Virus record (IMG/VR): IMGVR_UViG_3300031857_000015
Location: 124,001-188,000 of that record
Length of the DNA: 64,000 bases
DNA from: a virus
Direction: 5' to 3' (one strand)
How positions within the stretch are numbered: the first letter of the stretch is position 1; each line of letters starts with the position of its first letter. Shown piece after piece: positions 18,479 through 26,673 of this stretch. The position numbers and the translations under genes are program-made. The notes beneath the pieces are model-generated. The model searched no databases. It had not been told where the DNA came from and worked only from the letters and a program-made list of their open reading frames with translations.

Positions 18479-20401
18479 TTATTGAGCTGGAGCGCCTTGG
18501 CCAAACTGCTGCGCCATAACCATCGCGCCGCCCTGAGAACGCGCCTGCTGCCGAATGTCGTCGATAATGCTGGTTACAAGCGCGTGCATCGTTGAATCCG
18601 AGCGCTTGAGTTTAATCAGCTCAGAATCCTTTAGAGATTCAGGCATAGATAGTAATTGATTCGCAATAAGCTGCGCTTGTTGTTGCAGCTCTTCGGGCGT
18701 CCGCGGCACGTTCGGCGAGTTTTGCCGCTGCATAAGAAACTGATCGACGGGGCTGGGCGCCTGCCCCGGCATTGCGCCGGCGGGAGCTGGCGCTGGCGCG
18801 GCGCCGGCTTGCGGCATACCAGTCGCGCCGGCACCAGTGTTGCCGACACCTGCCATCATGTCGGGCGCCTGACTCATGTCCTTCATTTGCTGCGCTTGCT
18901 GCATCTCGGCCTGCATGCGCTCCTGCTCTTCCGCGTAGATCTTCTCTTCTTCGAGCATCTGTTTGATCTCGTCGCGGTAGTCCAGACCCACGCTCGACAG
19001 GCCAGTGCTCTTGCTGATCTGCTGCCCTTGCATGAGCTGGAGCTTGGCCATCTGCCTATTGAGATCGTCGGCATGCGTGACGCGCGTCAGCTTGGCGTTA
19101 ACCGGCTCCCACGACATAACACGGGAAATAGACGACACAAGCTCGTTTAAGAACAAGTTCATGTTGTGCGGTAAGTGGCTCCAGTTCGCCTCAAATAGCC
19201 GCAGCGCTGCCGGGGCAGCCTGCAGGGTAAGCGTGCCGTTAAACAGCTCGACCGGCATGCCGATGCACTTCAGCAGCGTCTCTAGGCCCTGATCTAGCAA
19301 GTCTCGTGGTGCAAGTTGAGACGCGTCGCCGCCGAGTGCCTGATACTGCACCGGGAACGGAAGAATGTTCCAGCGGGCCGGGTCGGTGCGGCGAGCACGA
19401 ATCATCGAATTTACACGCGCCGTAAAGCTTGACAGGTTAATCGTGTGAACAGGATCGGACGACTGCGCGTCGCCGCCGCGGGGCATCGGCGTGATCACGC
19501 GGAACGGGATAACATAATCGAGCGCCACGGCTTCGTTGTAGCGCTTGAGGATCTGGTAATACCAAGCCTCGCGAAAATTCGACAGCACGCGCGAAATACC
19601 CCAACCGCGATTTCGCATGCCAGAAAGTGCGTCTTCTTTCAAATGAAAAATCACACCCTTATCAAACATCAAATTCTGGCCGCTCTTGATCGCCTGAATA
19701 ACTTCCCAGCTGGCGCGCTCAAGATGATGTAAATGTCCCTGTTTGATTAGCGTTCGATAGTCTTCTGGGATCTTCCAAACATATGAGCATTCGCCGGTGT
19801 ACGGATCCCATAAGATATCAATTTCGTGCGGACTCCAGCGCTTGACCGTGATATGACTTGTATCGCCGCTGCGCCGATCCACGTGTTTCCACGCGCCGAC
19901 ATATTTGCATTTTGGGCAGCTGGCGTGAAACTGGAAGTTCTGCCACGAAAACGCGCACTGGTCTGAGTTCATTACCCGATCAAGCGGCATTTCAAGTCCG
20001 CATTTTGGGCAGAACAGATAGCGCCGAAAAGGTACCAGCAGGCTAGTAAATGAATTTCCGTAGGTCATGTAATCCATGCCTACAGAGTGCAATACGTTTT
20101 TAATGCTTAGCGTGTCGGCTAAAAACGTTTCGTATTTTTCTTTCTCTTCGCGGCCCGTCTTGTTTTCGCCGACGTCCCGAATTTCAACGTCAGTAATAAA
20201 ATAGGATACGACGCGGTCAATGGCCTGCCTGTACGGGCCATTCGCGTTCATGATGTATTCCGTCCACCGAAGTGCCGTCTGGATGCTCTCAGGCATCGAC
20301 AGGCTGGCTACGTCGCAAAACGGATCTGGAAAGCGCTCGTCGGCCTGTACGCCGCGGCCGAGCGAGTTATATCCCATAGAAGCAGTTGGTTGGAGCGACA
20401 C
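18479..20401 (-). CDS. Portal protein with zinc-ribbon insertion
   Basis: The protein has 640 residues and starts at GTG 20401 behind GAGG. Portal features include an N-terminal part with ALRWTEYIMNANGPYRQAID, the segment SVGMDYMTYGNSFTSLLVPF, and a later stem/wing region (VIFHLKEDALSG, WGISRVLSNFREAWYYQILK). The crown has LDQGLETLLKCIGMPVELF and TLQAAPAALRLFEANWSHLP. A long Gln/Met/Pro-rich tail follows. The portal forms the dodecameric ring at the head vertex through which DNA is packaged. C131, C134, C149, C162 and C165 form two CPKC knuckles that look like a rubredoxin-like zinc ribbon inside the clip/wing region. No terminase or capsid gene is in the window; they should lie elsewhere in the genome. 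Confidence 0.8.
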   Translation of the reverse strand: MSLQPTASMGYNSLGRGVQADERFPDPFCDVASLSMPESIQTALRWTEYIMNANGPYRQAIDRVVSYFITDVEIRDVGENKTGREEKEKYETFLADTLSIKNVLHSVGMDYMTYGNSFTSLLVPFRRYLFCPKCGLEMPLDRVMNSDQCAFSWQNFQFHASCPKCKYVGAWKHVDRRSGDTSHITVKRWSPHEIDILWDPYTGECSYVWKIPEDYRTLIKQGHLHHLERASWEVIQAIKSGQNLMFDKGVIFHLKEDALSGMRNRGWGISRVLSNFREAWYYQILKRYNEAVALDYVIPFRVITPMPRGGDAQSSDPVHTINLSSFTARVNSMIRARRTDPARWNILPFPVQYQALGGDASQLAPRDLLDQGLETLLKCIGMPVELFNGTLTLQAAPAALRLFEANWSHLPHNMNLFLNELVSSISRVMSWEPVNAKLTRVTHADDLNRQMAKLQLMQGQQISKSTGLSSVGLDYRDEIKQMLEEEKIYAEEQERMQAEMQQAQQMKDMSQAPDMMAGVGNTGAGATGMPQAGAAPAPAPAGAMPGQAPSPVDQFLMQRQNSPNVPRTPEELQQQAQLIANQLLSMPESLKDSELIKLKRSDSTMHALVTSIIDDIRQQARSQGGAMVMAQQFGQGAPAQ

Positions 20402-20413
20402 AGGCGCCTCGCG

Positions 20414-20563
20414 CTATTTAGACGTGTTATGCACAGTGTCCGCAGCTCTCTTGCGGAAATCACTATCAAGCGCCTGAACTTGCGCTTTCTTCTCTGTGGG
20501 CTGCGCCGCGTCTTCATGTTCCGGGGGCGTGACGCCGGCTTTTATCACTCCGCACTTTTCCAT
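20414..20563 (-). CDS. Small hypothetical protein, 49 aa
   Basis: This short gene fills the gap between the 305-residue gene and the portal gene. It starts at ATG 20563 with GAGG 8 bases upstream, begins MEKCGVIKAGVTPPEHED, is rich in Lys, Glu and Asp, and ends RAADTVHNTSK with a TAG at 20414, 12 bases before the portal GTG. No family is recognised. The position and the good ribosome site support translation. It may also keep ribosomes coupled onto the portal gene, whose own start is GTG. Confidence 0.6.
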   Translation of the reverse strand: MEKCGVIKAGVTPPEHEDAAQPTEKKAQVQALDSDFRKRAADTVHNTSK

Positions 20564-20566
20564 GAT

Positions 20567-21484
20567 TTAAACCTCGTCGTAATTTGCCCGCAGGGCGCGC
20601 TCAACGAGTAAAACACAGTACTCGCGGTTATCATAAACATACTGAAATCCCGTCGTATGGACAAGGTATAACCGCCGATCGTCGTTAATTTGCACGGCCC
20701 ACGGACGCTGATACGGATCGTTTGACGGCGGAAACCAACGGGCGGCGTTTTGCTCAAAACGTAAGTCGTAAATTAATACGATAAAGCCGTGCTCTTCAAC
20801 ACTCTCGGGCGATACCTGCGCAACGGACACAATTACGTCGTGAAAAAACGCGGGCACTGTGCCAATGCCCTCTTTTTCAAAATACAGCAGTTTCTGCGGC
20901 GGGCCTGCTTTGTGCGCTGTAGCTGTTGCCGTCGGGACGGGATTGTTTGATTGTTTCTTCAAACCAAACGCGGCCATTGGACTGTAGTTTCGATCAATTT
21001 TTTCAAGCGGCGGCATCGCTGGCGCGGGCTGGTCTAACTCAGCCACCAAATTTGCTTCTAACTCTTCTTCAGTATCTACAGGTTGCGGGACTGGCGGTGG
21101 TACGGGTTTTTTCGCGCGCACACTCGGTACCCGCTGTACACCGGCTTTTTCCATTTTTGCCAACTCTTCAAAAACCATAGCCGCGCGCTCCCTGATCGAG
21201 TCGATATCATTACCCGGAATAGCTGCCTGCGCAGACGACAACGCCTGCTCAACCGCCGGACCGGTCATCTGGTCAAGCGTCAACCCACCGACATTTGAAC
21301 CGTTGGGGTCGACGACGTTAATTTTGATCTTTGTCCGATCGTGCGGATTGAAGTTGATCGGGATCCCGCCCGGTGTTGCGGGGGCGACGATTACACCTTT
21401 GAGGCCCTTGCTGCCGCGCATAACGTCGAGCATAGTGCGGCCGTTTTCCATACGCTCGCTTGCCGGGTCTCGGTAGTCGGCCAT
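20567..21484 (-). CDS. Hypothetical protein, 305 aa, next to portal
   Basis: The start ATG 21484 follows TTGGAG. The N-terminal third contains LKGVIVAPATPGGIPINFNP and KIKINVVDPNGSNVGGLTLD. A Pro-rich linker (RAKKPVPPPVPQPVD) separates it from a C-terminal beta-rich domain (LLYFEKEGIGTVPAFFHDVI, RLYLVHTTGFQYVYDNREYC). No known family is recognised. It starts right after a strong terminator hairpin and precedes the portal gene, so a head-vertex or packaging-related role is possible but inferred from position only. Confidence 0.75.
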   Translation of the reverse strand: MADYRDPASERMENGRTMLDVMRGSKGLKGVIVAPATPGGIPINFNPHDRTKIKINVVDPNGSNVGGLTLDQMTGPAVEQALSSAQAAIPGNDIDSIRERAAMVFEELAKMEKAGVQRVPSVRAKKPVPPPVPQPVDTEEELEANLVAELDQPAPAMPPLEKIDRNYSPMAAFGLKKQSNNPVPTATATAHKAGPPQKLLYFEKEGIGTVPAFFHDVIVSVAQVSPESVEEHGFIVLIYDLRFEQNAARWFPPSNDPYQRPWAVQINDDRRLYLVHTTGFQYVYDNREYCVLLVERALRANYDEV

Positions 21485-21500
21485 AAAAGCTCCAATAGCT

Positions 21501-21544
21501 AAAAAAAGGGGGCAACGAGTGGCCGAAGCCTAAACGTTGCCCCC
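21501..21544 (-). terminator. Rho-independent terminator
   Basis: On the minus strand a perfect 10-bp stem (GGGGGCAACG pairing with CGTTGCCCCC; arms 21535-21544 and 21508-21517) encloses a 17-base loop with a nested GGC-TTC-GGCC. Seven T residues follow (21501-21507). The upstream arm overlaps the stop codon of the 95-residue gene. Only about 17 bases separate the T-run from the next start at 21484, so no full promoter fits between them. The site may be an attenuator that lowers expression of the portal-side genes. Confidence 0.88.
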
Positions 21545-21817
21545 GAAAGATTCTGAACTCAACTCAGGGCACACTGAATACAGCCGCGTTTTCGGAACAT
21601 GAAAATACAGCCGACCCAGCGGAACCCCACCACCACAAACCAGTTTGACGTGCTCTTCTGTCGGCAGTACCTCAGCGAGGACTTTGCCGGAGATGAGCTG
21701 CGCAACCACCAAACCCGTTCCATTATCGTCTGGAAAGAACGGTAACGTACTCGGCGCGGCGTCGATGTTTAACAACCACGCTAACGTCGAGTCGTCGGGT
21801 TTGATGAAATAACGCAT
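21530..21817 (-). CDS. Hypothetical protein, 95 aa
   Basis: The start is ATG 21817 (MRYFIKPDDSTLAWLL), 8 bases after the preceding stop; the longer in-frame extension lies within that gene. The sequence is beta-rich with short Pro/Gly turns (PFFPDDNGTGLVVAQLISGK, CGGGVPLGRLYFHVP). No family is recognised. Its stop lies in the stem of the terminator that follows. Confidence 0.7.
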   Translation of the reverse strand: MRYFIKPDDSTLAWLLNIDAAPSTLPFFPDDNGTGLVVAQLISGKVLAEVLPTEEHVKLVCGGGVPLGRLYFHVPKTRLYSVCPELSSESFGGNV

Positions 21818-21825
21818 GTCAGTAA

Positions 21826-23064
21826 TTACACACCAGCAATGCGCATACGAACACTTTCTGCGCACTCAACTGCTTCTGCGGAACTAACGTGTTCCGAAGG
21901 CTGGTAACTAGACCGCTTCGGAACAAACTCGACCGGCGCTAGCAACTCGCCGCGATACGGAAATGGCGTGTTCTGCCATTCCGCCGCCCAGTTAACCTGA
22001 ATAGCGCTGAGGCGACTCAACACTAAAGGTTTAGCCGGAAACATCGCGGCTGTAAATAGCTCCTCGTCGGTCGCTTCCCGCTGCGCCCGCTTAGGAGCGC
22101 AGAGCCGCAAATAATTTGCGGCCGCAGACGGCATCTGCTCGATAGCCGTTTTGATATCAATCGTTACTTCCAGCGGCTGATCGGGCGACAACAACGCGTC
22201 ACACATTTCGCTTTCGGTGGGCTTGATATCGCCTACCTCGGCATACATTCCGCGCAGAATGTCGTCCAAAATCCACTGGGGCATCCCTTCAGCCGTCTCC
22301 AGCCCGTGCCGAGCCAGAATCTTACCGGCCGGGTTCGGTAACGACACGGTCATGTCGCTCACCGAACCAAAAGGATTTCGATCCATATCGCCTAACACAG
22401 GCGAAAAATCTTCGAGCGCAGCGTCGTGCTTAATCGCCTTGGTGACATCCTTAGCCGACTCTTCAGTGAGCGCAGCAACGTTAATGTACGGCTTATTGCC
22501 GAACTCACGAATCATGCTGTCGCGCAGCTTGCGCCGGTAAGTCTCTACCAACTCCGACGGAGCATTCTGGATGGCCAATGCGGTCAACTTATCCTCGTCA
22601 ATCCGCATGTGGTCACGAACCGGAATATACACCGTCGGCCAACGGCAGGGCTCAAACGTTACCGTCTCGCCCCGTTTATCGGCATATCCGTAGTTGCAGA
22701 TGTTATGAAGCATGTCACAGCCACGCTTTGCGTTGAGCCTGTGCTTCTGCTTATTCATATTCAACTGCGATCCGAAACCCTTGGGCGAGATCGGGGCTCG
22801 AAAGTCCCACTTGCCAAGCGTCTCTAGAAATACGTTGCCAGACCGATCTGCCAGCGCCATCGCCGGGGACAGAGTCAGACCAGCATGCCGAGTTACTTCA
22901 AGCACTAACGCTGACGGCCGAACTTTATCGCCGAAACGCCGCGTGGGCGAGTCGAACTTTTTACCTTCGCCGGCCAGCCAGCTGACCGCTACGAACTCTT
23001 CGCAGCGCGCCGCTACCCGATCGAAAGCCGCGATAATCGTTGCCTGTGTCTTCGCGATATCCAC
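21826..23064 (-). CDS. Hypothetical protein, 412 aa
   Basis: The start is GTG 23064 with a strong AAGGAG 7 bases upstream. The N-terminus has SWLAGEGKKFDSPTRRFGDK and ALADRSGNVFLETLGKWDF, the middle is charged and helical (SELVETYRRKLRDSMIREFG), and the C-terminus has Pro-rich beta segments (EWQNTPFPYRGELLAPVEFV). No known fold is identified. The length and lack of catalytic motifs would fit a virion structural protein, but this is a guess. Confidence 0.75.
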   Translation of the reverse strand: MDIAKTQATIIAAFDRVAARCEEFVAVSWLAGEGKKFDSPTRRFGDKVRPSALVLEVTRHAGLTLSPAMALADRSGNVFLETLGKWDFRAPISPKGFGSQLNMNKQKHRLNAKRGCDMLHNICNYGYADKRGETVTFEPCRWPTVYIPVRDHMRIDEDKLTALAIQNAPSELVETYRRKLRDSMIREFGNKPYINVAALTEESAKDVTKAIKHDAALEDFSPVLGDMDRNPFGSVSDMTVSLPNPAGKILARHGLETAEGMPQWILDDILRGMYAEVGDIKPTESEMCDALLSPDQPLEVTIDIKTAIEQMPSAAANYLRLCAPKRAQREATDEELFTAAMFPAKPLVLSRLSAIQVNWAAEWQNTPFPYRGELLAPVEFVPKRSSYQPSEHVSSAEAVECAESVRMRIAGV

Positions 23065-23272
23065 TATCTACTCCTTTATTCAAGTTACCATCCTTGACGG
23101 ATTGAGTTCCAAAGTGTTTCGACGAATATAAGGCCCACTCATTCGGAGTTACGACAATCTCTTCATAGTCTCCACTAGAAGTCTTGTCGTAAAACTGAAC
23201 AAGCGTCCGAGTTACATCGAGAACTTCCTGTCTTCGCACAGGACGTCCTTGGAATCTCACAACATCACGCAA
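22961..23272 (-). CDS. Possible small protein overlapping the 412-aa gene
   Basis: This frame covers the otherwise empty 23065-23272 stretch and then runs 104 bases into the next gene. A TTG at 23272 follows AGGGGGG at suitable spacing; an earlier in-frame TTG at 23347 is an alternative. The first part looks protein-like (RRQEVLDVTRTLVQFYDKTS and EEIVVTPNEWALYSSKHFG). The part inside the overlap is Arg/Gly-rich and looks like a shadow. It is either a real gene with a long 3' overlap or a gene whose frame is broken near 23070. The bases 23273-23379 upstream hold no clear gene, only a weak GCTGAA...TTCAGC inverted repeat. Confidence 0.4.
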   Translation of the reverse strand: MRDVVRFQGRPVRRQEVLDVTRTLVQFYDKTSSGDYEEIVVTPNEWALYSSKHFGTQSVKDGNLNKGVDSGYREDTGNDYRGFRSGSGALRRVRSGQLAGRRR

Positions 23273-23379
23273 ACACGAGTCCCCCCTTACAGCAATAGAG
23301 CTGCGGTTATTGATGCTGCCCGCGCTCAACGATAAAGCGCAGTACAATAAATATGCCAGCTTATGCTGAAAAATTTAGT

Positions 23380-23832
23380 TCAGCTGTCTGGGTCGGGCAG
23401 CACGCCGTCGAAGACGTTTAGAGCGCCGTCGTCTTCGTCAGAAAAGAAGTCACCTGAGTTTACAGATGATTTTGGCGCATTAGGCGCCTTGATTGCGGGG
23501 GGCGCTTCAAGGTGCACAGGGTCGACGCCAAGGTAACCGGTTTCATCTGGTTCAAGGTTGTCTGTCGCCATATCAAACAGAGGCATGTTTCCCCACGGCG
23601 TCAGCAAATACCGCAACGGCGGTTTAGATATGTTTAACCGCACACCAGCAAAGCTAAACACGCTGACGTCACGATTAACCAACTCTTTCAGGCGCGCGGT
23701 CAGTTTCTCTAGCGCGTCAAACTCCTCGACTTTGAAATCGCCTTCCGGGCTAAGAATAACAGCATAGTAGTGCCCGGGAGCTTCAGCGCCTTCGGGTGTG
23801 ATTTTGACTTCGGGGTTCGGTGCGTCGTCCAT
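23380..23832 (-). CDS. Hypothetical protein, 150 aa
   Basis: The start is ATG 23832. The first half is a compact alpha/beta segment (GHYYAVILSPEGDFKVEEFD, ALEKLTARLKELVNRDVSVF) followed by KPPLRYLLTPWGNMPLFD. The C-terminal 60 residues are acidic and low complexity (SSVNSGDFFSDEDDGALNVF). No family is recognised. It is tightly coupled to the next upstream gene, with a one-base gap. Confidence 0.72.
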   Translation of the reverse strand: MDDAPNPEVKITPEGAEAPGHYYAVILSPEGDFKVEEFDALEKLTARLKELVNRDVSVFSFAGVRLNISKPPLRYLLTPWGNMPLFDMATDNLEPDETGYLGVDPVHLEAPPAIKAPNAPKSSVNSGDFFSDEDDGALNVFDGVLPDPDS

Positions 23833-23833
23833 G

Positions 23834-24475
23834 TTACTCTCTCATGTCTAGCGGATCTTTGCCGTTAAACCCGGCCATCAGCCCAGCTTTGTAAATGCTT
23901 GGCGGGATAAGGTGTGGTTGGGTTGTGCTCACGCATCGCACAATCGCGGGCCCGTTAAACTGCGGGTCAACATACGCGACAAATTTGTTTGACATCACGC
24001 CAACCACGTTTACTTCAAGCGTCTGGCCTGTGCGCGACGTCGGGTCGAGGATGATCGCCGTCTGCATAAACGAACTGGCAAACAAGTTAGTGTTTTGATT
24101 CGAGTATGCGATGCCGCCAAGAAATTCAAAGCATTCTTCTTTGCGCCGATGGTCGATGCAGTAAAGCCGTTTATCCCAGTTGACTGCTCTCGACCGGCCG
24201 GGTGCGGGCGTGACACCAAACCCAGAAAAAAACCGCTCACGATCACGCGCTAAGTCGATAAAAAACGGCCGCAGCTCTTTCGACTCCGCGGGGAAGCGGG
24301 CGTCAAACTCAATCACCGGGTCTCGGTCAAAGCCGCCGCGCGTAAAGAGCAGCGCGGCTGTAAACAACACCAACGGGTGCTCACGCTGGCTGAACGCGTC
24401 GGCGCACGAGAGCGGCGCGATGGCGTCAGCGCCCGTGACTTCATCAATTTTAACAAACGTGTCCGGCCGATTCAT
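23834..24475 (-). CDS. Hypothetical protein, 213 aa
   Basis: The start is ATG 24475. The segment LFTAALLFTRGGFDRDPVIE and later VEVNVVGVM-like strands (TLEVNVVGVMSNKFVAYVDP) suggest a beta-rich protein. It has no signal peptide, clear membrane span or catalytic motif. It follows the resolvase gene by 6 bases and is probably in the same operon. The function is unknown. Confidence 0.72.
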   Translation of the reverse strand: MNRPDTFVKIDEVTGADAIAPLSCADAFSQREHPLVLFTAALLFTRGGFDRDPVIEFDARFPAESKELRPFFIDLARDRERFFSGFGVTPAPGRSRAVNWDKRLYCIDHRRKEECFEFLGGIAYSNQNTNLFASSFMQTAIILDPTSRTGQTLEVNVVGVMSNKFVAYVDPQFNGPAIVRCVSTTQPHLIPPSIYKAGLMAGFNGKDPLDMRE

Positions 24476-24481
24476 TCCGCA

Positions 24482-25123
24482 TCACTGTTTTTTTGCGTTC
24501 GTTAATCCTGCATTTGTTGTCTGTATCAGCAGCAGCAAAACAAACGCTGCGTCCACAACGTTATCGATGCCGGTTGATTTGTACTTTGCCGAATCAAAAG
24601 CCGCTCCCAGAGATTTGTTTGCCGCGGCGATCATATCTTCTTTACTTGCTTTGCCGTTACCAGTTGCGAACTTTTTAATTGTACTAATCGCAAAGCCGGT
24701 GGAGATCAAATCAGCTTCTTCAGCCCACGTGGCGACAGTGACCTTCATGCCGCCCAAAACCTCAGATGCTGTCGCGACCCGGGAAAGCACGGCCGGAATG
24801 CCGAACTTTTTGTTGACAAAGAACTCGCGCGGCGGCGTGTACTTGACGTCTTCGTAGCCAACGACGTCCGGCGCTACAGTGTTTAGAAAAGCACGCAGGC
24901 GTACAAACCGGGAAGCGCCGGATTCGAGGCCCTGTACCGACAGGTCCCACTGAAAAAGCTGCAGTTTTTCCTGCAGCATTTTCTTGCCGGGAATGAAGTC
25001 GTAAACCGCGACACCGCAGTTACTACCCAAATCGAGCCCAAGGAACCGAATCGCGTCCGCCGGCTTTTTATCCAGCTTTGCCCCAAATTGCTTGGGGTCT
25101 TTGTACATCCTGTACTTGGGCAC
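24482..25123 (-). CDS. RuvC-like Holliday junction resolvase (RNase H fold)
   Basis: The protein has 213 residues. I choose GTG 25123 because AGGAG lies 6 bases upstream and it clears the preceding stop. The RNase H-fold acid pattern can be seen: D31 on the first strand (FLGLDLGSNCGVAVYD), E91 (DVVGYEDVKY), a KASKEDMIAA helix and a late Asp cluster (STGIDNVVDAAFVLLL). Phage enzymes of this family cut branched DNA, both recombination intermediates and junctions that would block packaging. The order strand-Asp, Glu, Lys-helix, DxxDA matches bacterial and phage RuvC. It acts with the RecA and Rad50/Mre11 genes of the window, though it lies far from them. Confidence 0.82.
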   Translation of the reverse strand: MPKYRMYKDPKQFGAKLDKKPADAIRFLGLDLGSNCGVAVYDFIPGKKMLQEKLQLFQWDLSVQGLESGASRFVRLRAFLNTVAPDVVGYEDVKYTPPREFFVNKKFGIPAVLSRVATASEVLGGMKVTVATWAEEADLISTGFAISTIKKFATGNGKASKEDMIAAANKSLGAAFDSAKYKSTGIDNVVDAAFVLLLLIQTTNAGLTNAKKQ

Positions 25124-25136
25124 GAAACGCTCCTGA

Positions 25137-25811
25137 CTATTTTGGGCCGGGGTAATCGGTTTGCTGAGACGACCAAGCAACGAACCGCTGCCACAACGAC
25201 GGTTTAGTTTGTTTAGCCGCAGCAAACGCCGCGGAGCACTCGCTGAGTTTTGCTTGCGTGTCTTGCAGCTCCTTATACACCACGTTGAGCCGAGTCTGCA
25301 ATACGTCGTTCATCATTTTCAGATGCTCAGCCATGAAGTTGGCATTGTAAGTCGGCGTGCCGTTGCGTGCGGCAAATTCAACAACCGTCGCCGCGAAGCG
25401 CGCCATACCGCTAGCGGCCGGCGACTCTTCACCAATCACAGATACTTCGCGCACACCCTTGAACCACGCGGCACAAAACACTTCGCCAATCGCCGCGAAC
25501 AGCGCCAACCGTACTGGATATCTAAACGCGAAAAAGTCGCGCCTGTTCAACGCCTGATCAAACGTGCGCACCGGGTCAGCGCCGTTGACAAAATCGCGCT
25601 GCGCCGCCGCCAGCGCCTCGGCAATTTTTACAATCTCGTCCTGCGATATGTTGTGCTCGATATACCAGTTTGCCGCCTCATCTGTGCGGGCCGCGGCGTC
25701 GAGATTTTCAATAGCGCGAACCATGAGCGTCGGAGTGATGTACGCGTAGTCGCGTTCCGGGTTATACAGCGGTCCGCTGTCACCTTTCTGCCTGTAACCA
25801 ATGCTGCTCAT
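25137..25811 (-). CDS. Hypothetical protein, 224 aa
   Basis: The start is ATG 25811 (MSSIGYRQKGDSG) behind AAAGGA; the long N-terminal extension in frame overlaps the next gene and looks spurious. The middle is helical (MVRAIENLDAAARTDEAANW, VKIAEALAAAQRDFVNG). A coiled-coil segment (MMNDVLQTRLNVVYKELQDT, QAKLSECSAAFAAAK) lies near the C-terminus. The function is unknown. Confidence 0.72.
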   Translation of the reverse strand: MSSIGYRQKGDSGPLYNPERDYAYITPTLMVRAIENLDAAARTDEAANWYIEHNISQDEIVKIAEALAAAQRDFVNGADPVRTFDQALNRRDFFAFRYPVRLALFAAIGEVFCAAWFKGVREVSVIGEESPAASGMARFAATVVEFAARNGTPTYNANFMAEHLKMMNDVLQTRLNVVYKELQDTQAKLSECSAAFAAAKQTKPSLWQRFVAWSSQQTDYPGPK

Positions 25812-25821
25812 AAAATCCTTT

Positions 25822-26673
25822 CTATGATGCGGACTCAACCTGCCGCGCTGCGCTTTGCCGGCACCGTACGCACAACAAACTAGAATCCTTGGGATCAAAA
25901 AACGCGTCTGTCCGACACGCGTCGCAATAACGCGTTTCGTATGTACGCTGGTGCGTCGCAAACATGCACTGGTCGGCACCAAGCCAACAATGCAGGCACG
26001 AGTGCTCGTACCCGTCAGGGCACGGGCGGGCGCGAGTTCGGACCTCGATAAGTCCGCGGTTGTCGCGCTGCATGCTGCTGCTTACGCTCACTTTTGAAAA
26101 CGCCGGCTGCTCTCGACTGCGCTCGGCTTCAACGTGGGCGAAGAACAACAGGTTTAAAAAGTGCGCCGCTGTTGTATACGGATACGCACCCCACGGCGCA
26201 GAGAAACCCAGCGTCTGCGAAATCGCTCTACAGCTGTTCTGCGAGAAAAACTGCGTAACTAACATTGCCGCAGGAGAACCGCCGACAGCGCGACATTCAA
26301 GCATATAACCTGAAACAGTTTTACGCTTATATGGCCGCACGCCTTCTACGCACACGGGCACCAGCTCATCCTCCAGTTGCCGCGTCCACGGCAACACCGG
26401 GAGCCCGGCTTTGAGTGTTTCAACGTTGCCCGCGAGGCGCCACGCCAGCTCGTAAGCGGCGCGCTTCGACAGCCGCGTGCCAGCCAGCGCGCGTACAGAA
26501 TCAAACACCGCCGGCTGCGAAACTGCGGCCGGCAACTCCGCAAGTACGTCACGACAAATGTCGCGCAACGTCTCTCCGGCTACATTCGCATCTATGTATG
26601 GCCGAAGCGCGCGTTCCGCAAGTTTGTCGCGATACTGGCGCAGACGCACATAACTAAACGGAGGGCGTTTCAT
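25822..26673 (-). CDS. Hypothetical protein with C-terminal Cys clusters, 283 aa
   Basis: The start is ATG 26673 preceded by GGGG, overlapping the upstream gene by 20 bases. The N-terminal two thirds are helical and Arg-rich (RLRQYRDKLAERALRPYIDA). The last 70 residues contain several Cys pairs (HSCLHCWLGADQC, RYCDACR, LLCVRCR) that look like one or two structural zinc sites. No family is recognised. Zinc-ribbon tails of this sort often mediate protein or nucleic-acid contact. Confidence 0.7.
   Translation of the reverse strand: MKRPPFSYVRLRQYRDKLAERALRPYIDANVAGETLRDICRDVLAELPAAVSQPAVFDSVRALAGTRLSKRAAYELAWRLAGNVETLKAGLPVLPWTRQLEDELVPVCVEGVRPYKRKTVSGYMLECRAVGGSPAAMLVTQFFSQNSCRAISQTLGFSAPWGAYPYTTAAHFLNLLFFAHVEAERSREQPAFSKVSVSSSMQRDNRGLIEVRTRARPCPDGYEHSCLHCWLGADQCMFATHQRTYETRYCDACRTDAFFDPKDSSLLCVRCRQSAARQVESAS

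Noticed and set aside
25161-25883. Plus-strand 240-residue open frame
   Set aside because: Antisense to the 224-aa gene and part of the 283-aa gene, with shadow-like composition.
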